From the NCBI RefSeq assembly GCF_907164915.1, contig NC_061867.1, positions 26,760,308 to 26,824,307 on the forward strand: a stretch of DNA of 64,000 bases, in the 5' to 3' direction. Below the pieces are notes generated by a model, which was not told the DNA's origin, did not search any database, and saw only the letters and a program-made list of their open reading frames with translations. The translations under genes were made by a program, and so were the position numbers. Positions within the stretch are counted from its first letter, which is position 1; every line of letters begins with the position of its first letter. Source of the stretch: Impatiens glandulifera (lineage: Eukaryota; Streptophyta; Magnoliopsida; Ericales; Balsaminaceae). This document shows positions 1 to 10,911 of this stretch, one piece after another.

Positions 1-845
1 TCATAAAATATACGGGACTTATAAGTCCTTGATGGTGGGATGTAGTATCCAAATACCTATGCATTATTGTCCATGGCTCATTTTTCCATTTGAGGTCTTT
101 TTATTCTAGGAGAAATATAATTCTTTATATTCATTTCTTATAAATCCAATATTACTGGATTCTGTTTCATCATCTCCTAGTATTATGACGTATGTGGGAT
201 TGTCTTTTTGGCTCTCAGAATTTTGGGAGAGATCCATTGCTATCAACTTATATTTTCCATATTGAGATATAATCTCTGGTGTTCTGCCTCAGCCTCTATT
301 AGAGAAAGATTCATAACCCCTTGCGTTCATTCTTGTAAATTAAAAATTCACGGGTCAAGGAATCAGAAAGATTATTATCTATCCATTTTTTATATGCTAT
401 TTTAAAATTAAATGGGGCTAAATGGCTTTCCCTTTATTGAACATTTGTTTTGATACATCATGTTTAAAGTCTTTTTAGAACATAAATTTATTTGTATTGT
501 AGTCTGTTAGTATAATAAAATTTTGATTATATAGATCGTCTTGAAATTTTAAAACACAATTTACTATGGTGAGTATTTCTTTGGCAACTGTCGCATAATT
601 TTTTGGGAATCGTTCCATTTTCCTAAATGGAATCTAACAAGATAGACTTGTTTTGTTTTTGGATCTATTTGAGTCAATATTCCACCGAATCCTATATCAG
701 AATCATCAGTCTCCATTACATTTTCCTAATTTAGATTATTTATCATCAAACAAGGAAGTACTTTTACTTTATTTTTAATTCTTTTAATTGCATCCGTATG
801 GTGACTTGACCATGGTTTTGGCTTTATTTTTAAATCTCCATCATG
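1..845 (-). pseudogene. Endogenous caulimovirid fragment, RNase H region (copy A)
   Basis: Read on the minus strand, about 720 to 480 resembles the RNase H end of a plant pararetrovirus polymerase. In the less damaged copy B the motifs are ETDxSDIGFGGIL, then NYATVAKEIL, then KFQDDLYNQ. Lower coordinates continue into the region that follows RNase H in Caulimoviridae. Stops and frameshifts break every frame, and in copy A even the RNase H stretch is no longer one open frame. Only the part between window base 1 and about 845 is visible, and no upstream polymerase domains follow. Family assignment rests on motif recognition. The exact virus genus cannot be told from this piece. Confidence 0.7.
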
Positions 846-1540
846 AAGTTATGATGGATTCAGAAGTAGGTGAATTTGAGAGTAGTACTGAGACCGTAGG
901 TTCTATAGTACCATTCCCTTTCGTGGAAATGGTGGCTCTAAAGGAATAGACCGTCGTTCTGTAGAATAGAAATTCTATAATTGTATAATCAAGTTGACAA
1001 ACATTTCGTTGATTTTGATAAAAACAAATATGATTAGAGATGTTTATTATATCTATTATTGATGTATGCATGTATAATAAATAATCACGTACAAGTTTGA
1101 CTTGTCGAGGAGTTATTGTTTAGGCACGTCAAACAATGGTTGAGTAAAGTACCAGGTTTTGTGTTTAAAGGTTGTGTCGAGGTTTGGGTTGGAATCACTC
1201 TACACCGTCGCCAAGGTCGCATCCTAACGAATGTATCAAAGTCGAAAGAAGGGATTCACTCTAGGTTCCTAGTTTTTCCTCTCGCAACATCTCTCGGTCT
1301 GAGACTGGTATTATTTGTCTTCACGTACTTCGTAGAAGTAGATAATTCCACTATGGTACTTCTTCACGTAAACTCGGGTGATATACCCGTTTTGGGTTTC
1401 TAAGAATTATTAGGATAGAGCCCATGTACCTTTTGGGGTGATGTACCCTGCGAGGAGGGCTATTGTGAAGGTTCTTTAAATGTGATAAATAAAAATTTAT
1501 ATAGCGAGTTTTGTTTATTTTTTTAAATTAAAATCAAGGT
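846..1540. other. Linker between caulimovirid fragment and LTR, no clear gene
   Basis: This stretch lies between the viral fragment and the Arg-type PBS. A minus-strand frame of 76 codons (1071-841) and a plus-strand frame of 95 codons (1116-1403) are open, but I recognise no family in either. The plus-strand frame is also open in copy B (27645-27932), while a one-base insertion in copy B breaks the minus-strand one. Conservation of an open frame between recent duplicates is weak evidence for coding. If the LTR to its right is a 5' LTR on the minus strand, this DNA would be the element leader. Confidence 0.4.
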
Positions 1541-1556
1541 CCCAGCAAAGTCGCCA
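1541..1556 (-). promoter_or_regulatory. tRNA-Arg-type primer binding site (copy A)
   Basis: On the minus strand this reads TGGCGACTTTGCTGGG, starting with the TGG expected for pairing to a tRNA 3' CCA. It differs at one base from the TGGCGACTCTGCTGGG type of PBS used by Tat/Ogre Ty3-gypsy elements. A second, independent example is at 61233-61249, and the duplicate is at 28070-28085. The family link is from general knowledge of Ogre elements. Confidence 0.65.
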
Positions 1557-1563
1557 AGAAAGT

Positions 1564-4182
1564 TGTAACCCCAAGGAATCACTCCCCCCGCAGCTTAGCA
1601 CGTGTTTGGATGACACGTGGTAATACGAGGTAATATCGTGGGTTTGTTTGAGGTTCGACAAATTTCAACCTTGGTTTGCATGTCAGACAATCTTTGTTTT
1701 AAAATAAAAATATTATTTTAAAATATTTTTGAAAATACCTAGGAGCTTTAGGAATTAATCATATAAAAATAATTAATTTTGTTCAAACTTTAATAATCTA
1801 GGGGAAAATAATAATTTAACCAAAACCCGATTTAAACTAATTAAACATAATTAATTTAAAATATTATTTATTTGAAAACAGAGTCGCCAAAAGATTCGAA
1901 TAAAATTAGTAAAATGTACGTGTATAAATGTACTTTATACTAGAGTTTATATAAGTGGTTTCGCGCTATATCCTCTACGCCCGTCAAATAACGGTTTTAT
2001 TTTAAAATAAACATGTCTGTTTATTAAAATTTTATTTATAACATTTATTTTCTTCAAGTAGTAGTCTGGGGTCCTAAAAATGATAGGTTTGGATTGCGTA
2101 AATAATTGTACAAAATTATTTAAAAAGGTGAACATGTGATTGTGTTGATATAAAACAGGGTAAAAGCGCTAAAGAATATCATAAAAGTGTTAGAATTTAA
2201 AAATAAATTACAAACAAGGCCTTAGTCAAAATATTTGTTTAGAAAATATCTCGAAAATATTTAAATATCATTTTCTGACCTTTCAGGGTTATTTGAAAAT
2301 GGATTAAGGTTCCAAAATTACAAAAATAATTTTGGAGTTTGAAAAGTGGAACCAAACGAGCTTTAGGACCGGAGTCCTAGGGTCTTGGTCCGGTTTTGGC
2401 GATCTGGGCTCGAAAGGGCTCGGTCTAGACTAGGATGGTCTGGACTAGGGCTCAAGAGCATAGGTCCGTGAATCCAAAGGACTCGGTCCTGGGTTTGAGA
2501 GGTTCGGTTTCAAACTTAGGCTTCTTGGTCGAGAGATTGAAAGGCTCTGTCCTAAAGTTTAGGAGGCTCGGTCTTGAGCTCTGGTTGCTATGTCCTAGGT
2601 CTGGGAGGCTCAGTCCCAAGTCTAGGTTTTCTCGATTGTGGATTTGAGAGGCTCGATCCCAGCTCATACCTCTCGGTCTAAGGTTTGAAACTTCAATTGG
2701 ATTCCTCGGTCCTTGCTCAAGAATATCGGTCTCGAGTCTCGGTCATAACTCAAGAACACCGGTCTTCAATCTCGGTCTTGACTCAAGAACATTGGTACTT
2801 GGTCTCGGTCCGGACCAAAGATTTTTGGTCTCGGTTCTACAGGACTCAATCTTCGGAGACCGAGTGTTCTTGAATTGTTCAAGAATTGCATAAACTATAA
2901 GTTTTATATAGATCATGGAATCATGATTTGTATGTTGCAAATGATTCATATGATCATGGAGAACAAAAGCCCTAATTCTAATCATGATCAATCGATCTTT
3001 AATAAGATCAAATTTTAAAACCATTTTTAGGTCAAAATTTTGGATCTTTTGAATTAGGACATTTTAAGGCCTAATTTTATTCCATTAGCATTGAAATGAT
3101 GAACATAGTTAAACACAACTAAAACAAGAGCATCATAGCCAACTATAACAACTTTTGAAAATGAAATCTAAATCCATTAATTTTAAAATCTCAACTATCA
3201 AATATGATCGGGATAGTGTTACAGTGATCTGGAAATCATCCTAACATGTTTACAAACATATTTAATAACTATTTTAATCAAAAAATCAAGATTAAAGCTC
3301 AAGAACATTAAATTTAAAAAAAACAAATTTTCAATTCAAATTTTTGTCTTTTTCTTTAAGGTTGATTTGATCAAATCGATCTCTTTCAACGGAAAGTTCA
3401 TATAATATCTAGGGATTTATTCTAAACAAAGAAATCACATAATTAAACCATAGAACATATCAAATCAATCAAACTGGGTAAAAAAACAATTTTCAATTAC
3501 AAATTGAAATTCAACAGATTTGGAAGTATACCAATAGCTAGAGAACACTCCTTGGATGTATTGGAAGCCATTTAGAAGCCTTGATCACCGGAGATGGTTT
3601 TCAAAAAAGCTAGTTTTTGGCCGAAATTTGAATCTTTGATTTTGTTTGTAATATACGTTAATTGTTTGATGATTTGGTAGAGGATCGATTAAAGAGTATT
3701 TATAGTAGTTTTAGGTCGGTTGAGGAAGCTCAATTCAATTCCAATTTGATCATCGGAGATCTTATCCCTAATTCTATCATCAGTCGTTGCAGCTTAGTTC
3801 TAGGGGGGAAAAGATTAATAGGCTTAGAGATATTTTAGGTGAGGATAAAACGAGCAAGTGGGAGCAAAAATGAAGGGATAAGGTGGAAAAATGACGGAGT
3901 TATCCCTTTTGGAAGAATCGCCACAGTTCGATTGCTATTCCGGCGAGCTCTTTGTATCGGTGAAGAAGACGCCTAAAACGGCGTCATTTTGGTTTAATGA
4001 ACGCGTCGTTAGGTGTTCCGTTTGAGCTTTGTTTACATCTAGGCGATCGTGCTAACGGGGTTAGCGGCCCGTTAGTTAATCTTGTGTGGACCGGGCGCAC
4101 GCGTGATCCATTCAGCGGGCAGGCGTTGATGATTTATGGGCGCTGGATGAAAATTCAATGCTGATCCAATGACCTAAGATCA
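1564..4182 (-). repeat. Long LTR, Tat/Ogre-like (copy A)
   Basis: This is inferred as an LTR read on the minus strand. Its inner edge reads TTACA followed by a 7-base spacer and the Arg-type PBS. A plausible outer edge reads TG at 4182. A TATA-type box (TATAAATA on the minus strand) lies near 3697, giving a U3 of about 0.5 kb and a long R/U5. A motif around 1963-1990 containing gcgctatat and acgcc recurs at the same relative place in the LTR near 61530, which supports one family. The partner LTR is not in the window, so this could be a solo or 5' LTR. The outer edge is uncertain. Confidence 0.55.
2370..2860 (+). repeat. Degenerate CTCGGTC minisatellite inside the LTR
   Basis: This is a GC-richer patch built from imperfect repeats. 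From about 2480 to 2690 the unit is around 36 bp and centres on gaggctcggtcctag. From about 2700 to 2830 it is around 30 bp and centres on ctcaagaacatcggtctc. Because the repeats are GC-rich and periodic, both strands show accidental open frames. The same array is at 28900-29390 in copy B. Confidence 0.75.
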
Positions 4183-7100
4183 TGTTGTATCAATTAAACA
4201 TAATTTCAGTTACACAAGATTATCAGTTTTACTTTTTATAAAAGGATTATTTGAAATCAAATTTTAATCATTTTCTTGCATTTTTATTGAACAAAAATTC
4301 TAAAAAAAAAATATTTATAAAAACATAATAAAATTTATGTTCATTATTTTTATTTTTAGGTATTTTAAAATATTTATTTAATTTTTTTAAGCTATAAATT
4401 ATTCATAATTTATGTTATCATAATTACATAATTTCAACCCTCTTTGAATTTGTATATACAATATTTTAATTTCAAATTATTTTTAAATTTTATTTAATTT
4501 ATCTAATTAGGATTTAATTATCACAATAATTAACTTTAATTTGATCTTTAATCTCTTTTTGAGTTATTTTAAATTTTAAATTTTAAAATATTATTTTTAT
4601 ATTATTATAAATAATATTATTATTTATAAATAATAATATTATTTATTAAGTAGGGTAGGTCTAATTTATTTTCATTCGTACAATATATATATATACAATA
4701 ATAATTACTTATTTTATCTATCAAATAAAGATTATGTTTTGATGTTTAATTATTGACTATTGCTAATGAATTCAATTGGTTTGGTTTTATCTTTCAATAT
4801 TAAAATATATTTCAAAGTTTATTTATTCTTTGTTGTTTGACATAATGAAATACAAAGCACTTAATATTTATAAGAGTAACACAATGTATTTAAAATTTCT
4901 TTGAGTAAATTGGTTTTGAGAATAACTTTTTCCTCTATCCATTTTGATAAATCGACATATTTTACACACAAAAAAAAATTGCAATTGGTATCTGTGTTAA
5001 ACTAAAATTGACACGTTGTGGACAAGTTTAATCGTTAAAGAATTTACAAGTTTCTTAGATAATTTATTATTTTATGTTAAAATATTATGTGTTAAGATTC
5101 TGCTTTAATATTCTATGTTTTAATATTTACTAGTCTATTTTTAAATATATAGGAATATGAAGATATGTTCAAATTATCGCGTGCATTGAAAAAAGTTATG
5201 AAAAAAAATTGTGTTTAAATCATATAATTAAATAATGTTTGTGCCGTAATTTTTAAACTTTTACTTATATTTTGCATGTTTATTAGAAGATGAACATTTG
5301 TATTTATCTATTTAGTTTAAAATGAGTAATTACAATAGTAAAAAAAATGCAAAAGTCTATAAATTTATTGTTTTAATTATTTAATATTTTTCAATATATT
5401 TGTTTTTTGGGGTTAATTACAGAATGGAAAATTAGGACTTTCTTTATTTAAAGGAAATGTTGACACTCATTAATTTCCTGTTGAAGGATGATTTCATATT
5501 AGGTAGATACTATTGAACGTATGTGGTTTCAAATAATAATAAAATTTAAGATATATATATATATATATATATATATAACATATGCCTATTTTAAGATTTA
5601 TTCTTTAATAAAGAGGGGTAAAAATGTAAACTATCCTTTCGTTTAAACTGAAAATTGAATAGAAGATGTTATAAAAAGAAGAAAAAAAAATGTGATATTA
5701 AATAAGATAATAATGGTGTATGAACAAATAAAATAAATAAGATATAGTCTAGCAAAATATAAATATATAAATTATCCAAAATATGTTGAAACAGATTACC
5801 CAAAATTAATAATTATAAAGTTACATAGACTATCTACAATAAATAAATTATTTAGTTTATTTATTATTTTTAGACATTTTTGCAATTTTCAAACAATAGC
5901 TATTTTCAGTCTTCAAGCTTGTTTGATTGATTTGATATATCTATTTTAGTTGTTATATTTGAATTTTAAGAATTCCAATATCTATTCATTAACTTGATTT
6001 TTTAATAAATGATAATTAATTAAATAGTTATTTTTGTAATTATCATGTTTAACTTAATATGTTATTAATGAAAATAAATTATAAACATTTATTATTTTGT
6101 CAATTGAACAATTCTAACTATTTTATGATTTGATTAATTTAATTAGGAAGCTAGTTTATTTGTAATTTTTCTAGAATGAATTATATATAAAATTATTTTT
6201 TTATATTTATTAAATTTTTAAAAATTAATATTTTAATTAATAAATTAAATAACTTTATAATTTAAATAATAACAGTGTAATAAAAACAATAATTTTTTTA
6301 TAAAAAAAAAAAGCAAAAAAAAAAATGTCCCGATATGAAACCAACCACTAACACTAAATTTTCTTTTTTTTTTCAAATTAATTCTTAGAATTAAATAGTC
6401 TCTCTACACCAAATAGGTTACTAGTACACATTTATTATTTTGTGTAACATATTTTAACAGGAACTATATATGGTTATCTGTACAATTTTAAATAGTCTAT
6501 CTACCCCCCAAATTGGTTACTAGTACACATTTATTATTTTGTGTAACATTTTTTAACAGGAACTATATATGGTTATCTGTACAAATGTACAATGTTATCA
6601 AATAAATTAGTCTTGAACTTGTTTGGTTGAAATTTCCCTATCAAATAAAGAGATCTCTCAAATAAATTAGTCTTGAACTTGTTTAGTTGAATTTTTTTTT
6701 AAAAAAAAGGAGTTAAATATAATAAAAAAATTTATTACATTCTTTTTTGTTAATTATATCACTTAATTTAATAATTAAAATATAATAATGAAATAGTAAT
6801 GTAAATTTATGAAATAATACTACTATAAAAATAAAATAGTTTTTAAAAAGCTCTCCATACATAGTTTAATATTTTATCAAAAACTTTGAAATATTTAAAC
6901 TTTTCATAACTAGTTTTTTTTTTAAAAAAAATATATATTAATTACTTCAAAATTCATATAATTTTATTTCGTTTATTATTTATTTTCAACCCCTTGATAA
7001 TTCATCGTTTATAATTTAATATTCAACCATTAACAATATTTTCACCCACGGGTAGGTGAGGTTAGTTAAGGGGCGTCCCTCCTCCTTTCAATAGACCACA

Positions 7101-8499
7101 TCTACATATTTGTTATTTTTATATTAAAATAACATTTTTGTAATTTTAAGTTGTATATATACCCATTTTTGGAGAGCCGGTTATATTTGGTTACTTGTAC
7201 AATTTTATTTTTAAATTACAGAATATTTTGTTTTTAATTTAAAAAATAAATAAATATATTTTTTACATTATTATCCTTCTTTAATTAACTAAATATTAAA
7301 ATACCTTAAATTACAGAACATAGTCTTTATGCATTTTATAATGTGAAGAAACCAATATCTCAAAAAAAATACAATAACTTTAATTTTGTTTTGTAAATAA
7401 AGTTTATACAAATTAATTCATATATAAAAATAGTTATGGCACAATTTTGTTTTTTAAGAAATCTAGGACAATTTATTTATAGAAAAAAGTTTTATAGTTA
7501 TGAGACATTAATCTGATGCAACGAAGTTTATTTAACAAAAAAAAAAAAAAAAAAGTGTAAAACCATTTGAAATTTAAACTTCCATTTTCAACAATTTTAA
7601 AACGACAAAATCAATTACATTTTAAAATACAAGTCTTCTACAATTATATTGTTTACCACTCATTTGGATTATAAAATTTTATTATCTACAATTTTAATGT
7701 TGACAAAATCATTTGGACCCCAAAATTAAATCACATTTTCTATAAATTTTACAGTTGAAACATTAAAACCAAGCTCTACCTATTAAAGTTATAAAACCAT
7801 TCAAACATTAAAAAACGGCATTCTACACATTTTTAGATGGACAAAATCAATAGAATTTCAAATATACCATGTAATCCTAAAGCATTAGACATTAAGCTTT
7901 AATCCCACAAATCAAAATTCAAAAGGTAAGAATCAACGAGTATATGCATTTTAGTCTACGCTAAAATAGAGAATTATTAACTCTCACATAAGTTCGCATT
8001 TTGAACTACGATCCTCTTGATCCCGAAACTTAGGCATTAAATTAAAGGTGGAGATATAGAGAACAAATAAAAAATTCAAAAATATATTCTTTTTATTTTC
8101 GGACCACTCTTTTTTCTAGTATAATAAATAAACTACATAATATTATAAGAGATCACCAAGGTAAGGGAACCATACGTCTTTGTATAGTAAGTAAATTCCA
8201 CAAGTAGAGACTTTCTCTATTAGAGTGCTTAATAGACGAACACTTATCAAGATTATCATTATAAATAAGCGGTAACTCAATAAATGAGCTAAAATAAATT
8301 TAGGTGCATTTCAACACTTCACAAAAATAAAAAATAATATTTATGATCAAACTTTTCGTATATATATTTCTTTCCTGTCCTCAATTCATCTACAATTCAA
8401 GAGGAAAACGAAGTAGGGAAGAGAGACGATTCGATCTGAAGGACTAGCGCCCAAACAAATTTAAACAGCGAACACCTTCGGGTACCTCGATTCGGCATG
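4183..8499. other. AT-rich gene-free stretch of duplication copy A
   Basis: I see no coding or RNA gene here. It holds a near-perfect AT palindrome around 4588-4650, (TA)n microsatellites near 4686 and 5553-5577, and several homopolymer runs. A 97-bp direct duplication lies at 6392-6585 and a 60-bp one at about 6598-6690. The last 150 bases before 8499 are less AT-rich and include a TATA-like run near 8360, so they could be a promoter for a gene whose body was replaced at the duplication edge. Confidence 0.7.
6392..6585 (+). repeat. 97-bp direct tandem duplication
   Basis: Two adjacent copies start with taaatagtct at 6392 and 6489, and both carry ggttactagtacacattta and ggaactatatatggttat. 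They differ by a few bases. The same pair is in copy B near 37011-37205, so it predates the segmental duplication. A 60-bp pair (tcaaataaattagtcttgaa) follows directly at about 6598 and 6658. Confidence 0.85.
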
Positions 8500-9365
8500 G
8501 ATTTCTATAGGTTCTGCACTACTACTGCTAACCTTTTAGTAAGTTATATTATTATGCAAATTACAATCTCTTTAGTTATTGTGGTTTAAGTATAACTGTC
8601 TTGTTTGATTTCAGGATATGATAATCTTTTATTCAGCTTGGCTATTATTTGTTTTCTTTTGTTATGATTAGTTATGTTTTGTGTTTTTACTGTTTTTGTG
8701 CCATAGAAACTCAATAAGGAAGTTGATTTTTCTTGTTGTCTTGTGTTGAATGTTTTTTTTGTTATAGAACCATCATCCTCAGTTGTCGCTTTCGTGTTTA
8801 TTGTCATTTTTTTTCATAGAACCACCATTATCTCCAGTTGTTTCATTAATGGCTATTGATAATCCATGGCCAAAATTCTGTTACTTTCTTAGTAAATGTT
8901 TATACTGAAGCTACAAGACCAATTACTTTATTAGGATTATGTTCATCAAGTAAAGCAGGGTCTCTCTTTGTTCTCTCACTTGTGTGTCTTTCATCTATCT
9001 TTGCAAACTTATGGATGTATCTTGTTTTGATTCACATACCTAGAATTTTTTAGGAAGCCACTTGCAATCATTGCTGCTACTCTCATGGAACTGAGCATAG
9101 CAATCTTAAATGATAGGTAAGTCCATGTATATAATTTTATATATAATATATGCTAAATCAATTAAAGATGAATATGATTTTGAAAATTTGTTATGATTCT
9201 TTTAACTCGACAAGTTGTACAAAATCCTCTCATCAATGTTAATCATGTGAAATCCTCTCATCAATGTTCTTAGATCAGATGTTATAACAAGTGTTTATAT
9301 AATATATGTTTTTTTTATTCAAAAAAGAAAATGAAAGTTGACGTGCATATTGACTTTTTTTTTGT
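8497..9365 (+). other. Unassigned stretch before the TauE/SafE pseudogene; possible short exon
   Basis: An ATG at 8497 opens a 14-codon frame that runs straight into a good donor site (gtaagt at 8539). It lies just below a TATA-like run shared with copy B. This looks like a first exon, but the next exons are not clear. Another open stretch of 65 codons (8856-9053) is rich in hydrophobic residues and ends near possible splice sites. It may belong to the N-terminal half of the sulfite-exporter-like gene that follows. I could not match it to a known domain, so no function is given. A short imperfect repeat with cagttg lies at 8765-8840. Confidence 0.35.
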
Positions 9366-10185
9366 AGGAAGAAGCTAACTTAATGAATCACAAGTAAAAC
9401 CATCTGCTGCTGCAGAAGATGGTTCTTCTGATCAGGGAGGGAAATATAGACCATTATTTGTCAGTGGCTCGAATAACTCAAAAGAAGAAGAGGTCAGTAA
9501 AATATAGTAGTGATCTCTGTTTATAATTTCAATTAGTTTTCCTAATGTAATCTGCCTCCTCCTGTATTTGATAGGATTTCACTCCTTAAAAAAATATTCA
9601 CTGGAAAGAGTTGTCATTGTTGGAATATGTTTGGCTAGGATTCTTTCTAGTTTAGATAGTCAAGGTAATTAAATAATCTACTTGTTTCAACATCTTATTA
9701 AATATTTCATAACCTAATCTAATGATGATGATCCTGTTACAGACATACACCAAACCGTGTTCAGCTGCCTACTTGATCCTGAACGCCTGGCAGGTATTAA
9801 CAAATCTTGATAAGTAAAATTCCTTCTTCAAATATAAAAAATGTAATATTTTTTTTATGACAATCAGGTGTCTATAGCTGTCTCTGTCACAATATATGAA
9901 GCTGTAAGCTTATACAAAGATAGTAAAGTGATTGAATCAAAGGGAAAAGAACTGAACCCAACAACTTGGAAACCACGTCTACTTTTTCTTGTGGTTTGCT
10001 CGGGTTAGGCGGCGGTTTCATATTGGGTCTCCTTTTCTTAGAGCTTGGTATTCCCCCTCAGGTTTTATTATTATTATACTCATTACCCAAATCCAACAAT
10101 ATTACAAAATTTCAATCTTTTTATTTTTACAACAGGTTGCAACATCAACTTTGCAATGACCTTCTTTTCTACTTCTTTTTGTTTG
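9366..10185 (+). pseudogene. TauE/SafE-type sulfite exporter family pseudogene (introns retained)
   Basis: Plant TauE/SafE proteins are multi-pass membrane anion exporters. Pieces of one lie here in order, separated by intron-like gaps with ag and gt borders. About 9366-9493 is the variable linker. About 9575-9664 encodes a stretch with HWKELSLLEYVWLGFF. About 9743-9792 encodes TKPCSAAYLILNAWQ. About 9868-10060 encodes IYEAVSLYKDSKVIESKG and then the family hallmark GLLGLGGGFILG and FLELGIPPQ. About 10137 onward gives a piece of the next helix. Two in-frame stops break the second exon, a shift with lost residues precedes GLLGLGGG, and one base is missing in the last exon. The C-terminal third and a recognisable N-terminus are absent. 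Retained introns argue against a processed copy. Confidence 0.75.
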
Positions 10186-10410
10186 ATTTATAGTATTATA
10201 AAAGGAAAATTAATCATTTATATTTGATTATTTATGATTTTTTGTAATTGTAGTGTTGGCTGACTTAAGTATTCATCATTGAATTGTCAACTGCAGGAAT
10301 AAGAAATGTAGATACAAACTAGGTTTTTTTTTTCAAATTTTGTCTATATTTATTTTACATCAATATACCTTTATTTCTTATCTTAAAAAGAATTTTTTTT
10401 ACATAATTGT

Positions 10411-10500
10411 AGTGGAGGACCAAGAAGAAGATGAAGTAGATAATGGAGGACCAAGAAGAAGTTGAAATATATAGTGGAGGACCATGAAGAAGATGAAGTA
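10411..10500 (+). repeat. Short purine-rich repeat, three copies
   Basis: The unit gtggaggaccaagaagaag followed by atgaagta occurs about three times with small changes. It would encode acidic and basic residues in one frame but has stops in others. It sits just after the TauE/SafE remnant and may be degraded coding sequence or a simple minisatellite. Confidence 0.7.
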
Positions 10501-10740
10501 ATAAAATTCATCCATTTCTTTTTTAGCTTCAAATTTATTTTGTTTGTTAGGTATATTTTTATTGTGATATGATTTTATGAGAATTTATGTTAATTTTGTT
10601 ATAATTAAAAATGTCAATAATAATTAGTATTATGAAATAATTTTTTAATGATTATTTAATTATAACAAACAAAAATTATTCAGAAAAATTTGTCAAAAAA
10701 ATATTAATAATATAAAGAATTGTTAAAAATTAAATAGGCT

Positions 10741-10911
10741 TTTAGCTACGCTTCAAGCAATCTTACCGACGCTTAATTAAGCGTCGTTATAACTTGCGCC
10801 CACCCTGCTTCTAGCGACGCATGAATAAGTGTCGGTGATGTTTTTGGCGACGCTTTTAAGAGTTGGCAGAAGCCTTTTTAAGCGTCGCCGAAACTCTTTT
10901 TTGTTGTAGTG
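10741..10911 (-). mobile_element. Terminal segment of a CACTA (En/Spm) DNA transposon
   Basis: Read on the minus strand from 10911 the sequence begins CACTACAACAAAAAAG, the typical start of plant CACTA elements. It is followed by several subterminal copies of GCGACGCTT-like units in both directions (10748-10885), as expected for transposase-binding subterminal repeats. I see only this end. A cactac at 8517 lacks the following bases and the subterminal repeats. The element therefore runs leftward from 10911 with an unknown or lost left end, and it might include the TauE/SafE remnant. Confidence 0.7.

Larger units (their letters stand above)
1..8499 (+). repeat. Segmental duplication, copy A (left edge outside window)
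   Basis: This block matches 26523-39270 nearly base for base in the same orientation, with a scatter of substitutions and several indels. It begins at the first base of the window, so its true left limit is unseen. It ends sharply after ttcggcatg at 8499, where copy A goes on with gatttctata and copy B with acttacactc. Contents in order are a caulimovirid fragment, a Tat/Ogre-like PBS and long LTR, then AT-rich DNA. Copy A lacks 4.1 kb present in copy B (joint near 6041) and about 235 bp near 7305. It has 42 bp near 3090 that copy B lacks. Confidence 0.95.

Noticed and set aside
2435..3024. Overlapping open frames on both strands at 2435-2873 and 2452-3024 (and at 28964-29520)
   Set aside because: They lie in the GC-rich CTCGGTC minisatellite, where periodic sequence keeps several frames open on both strands by chance.
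8517..8530. Left end of the CACTA element (cactactactg)
   Set aside because: Only six bases agree with the right end, the subterminal gcgacgc repeats are absent, and the flanking triplets (ctg and ata) do not match.
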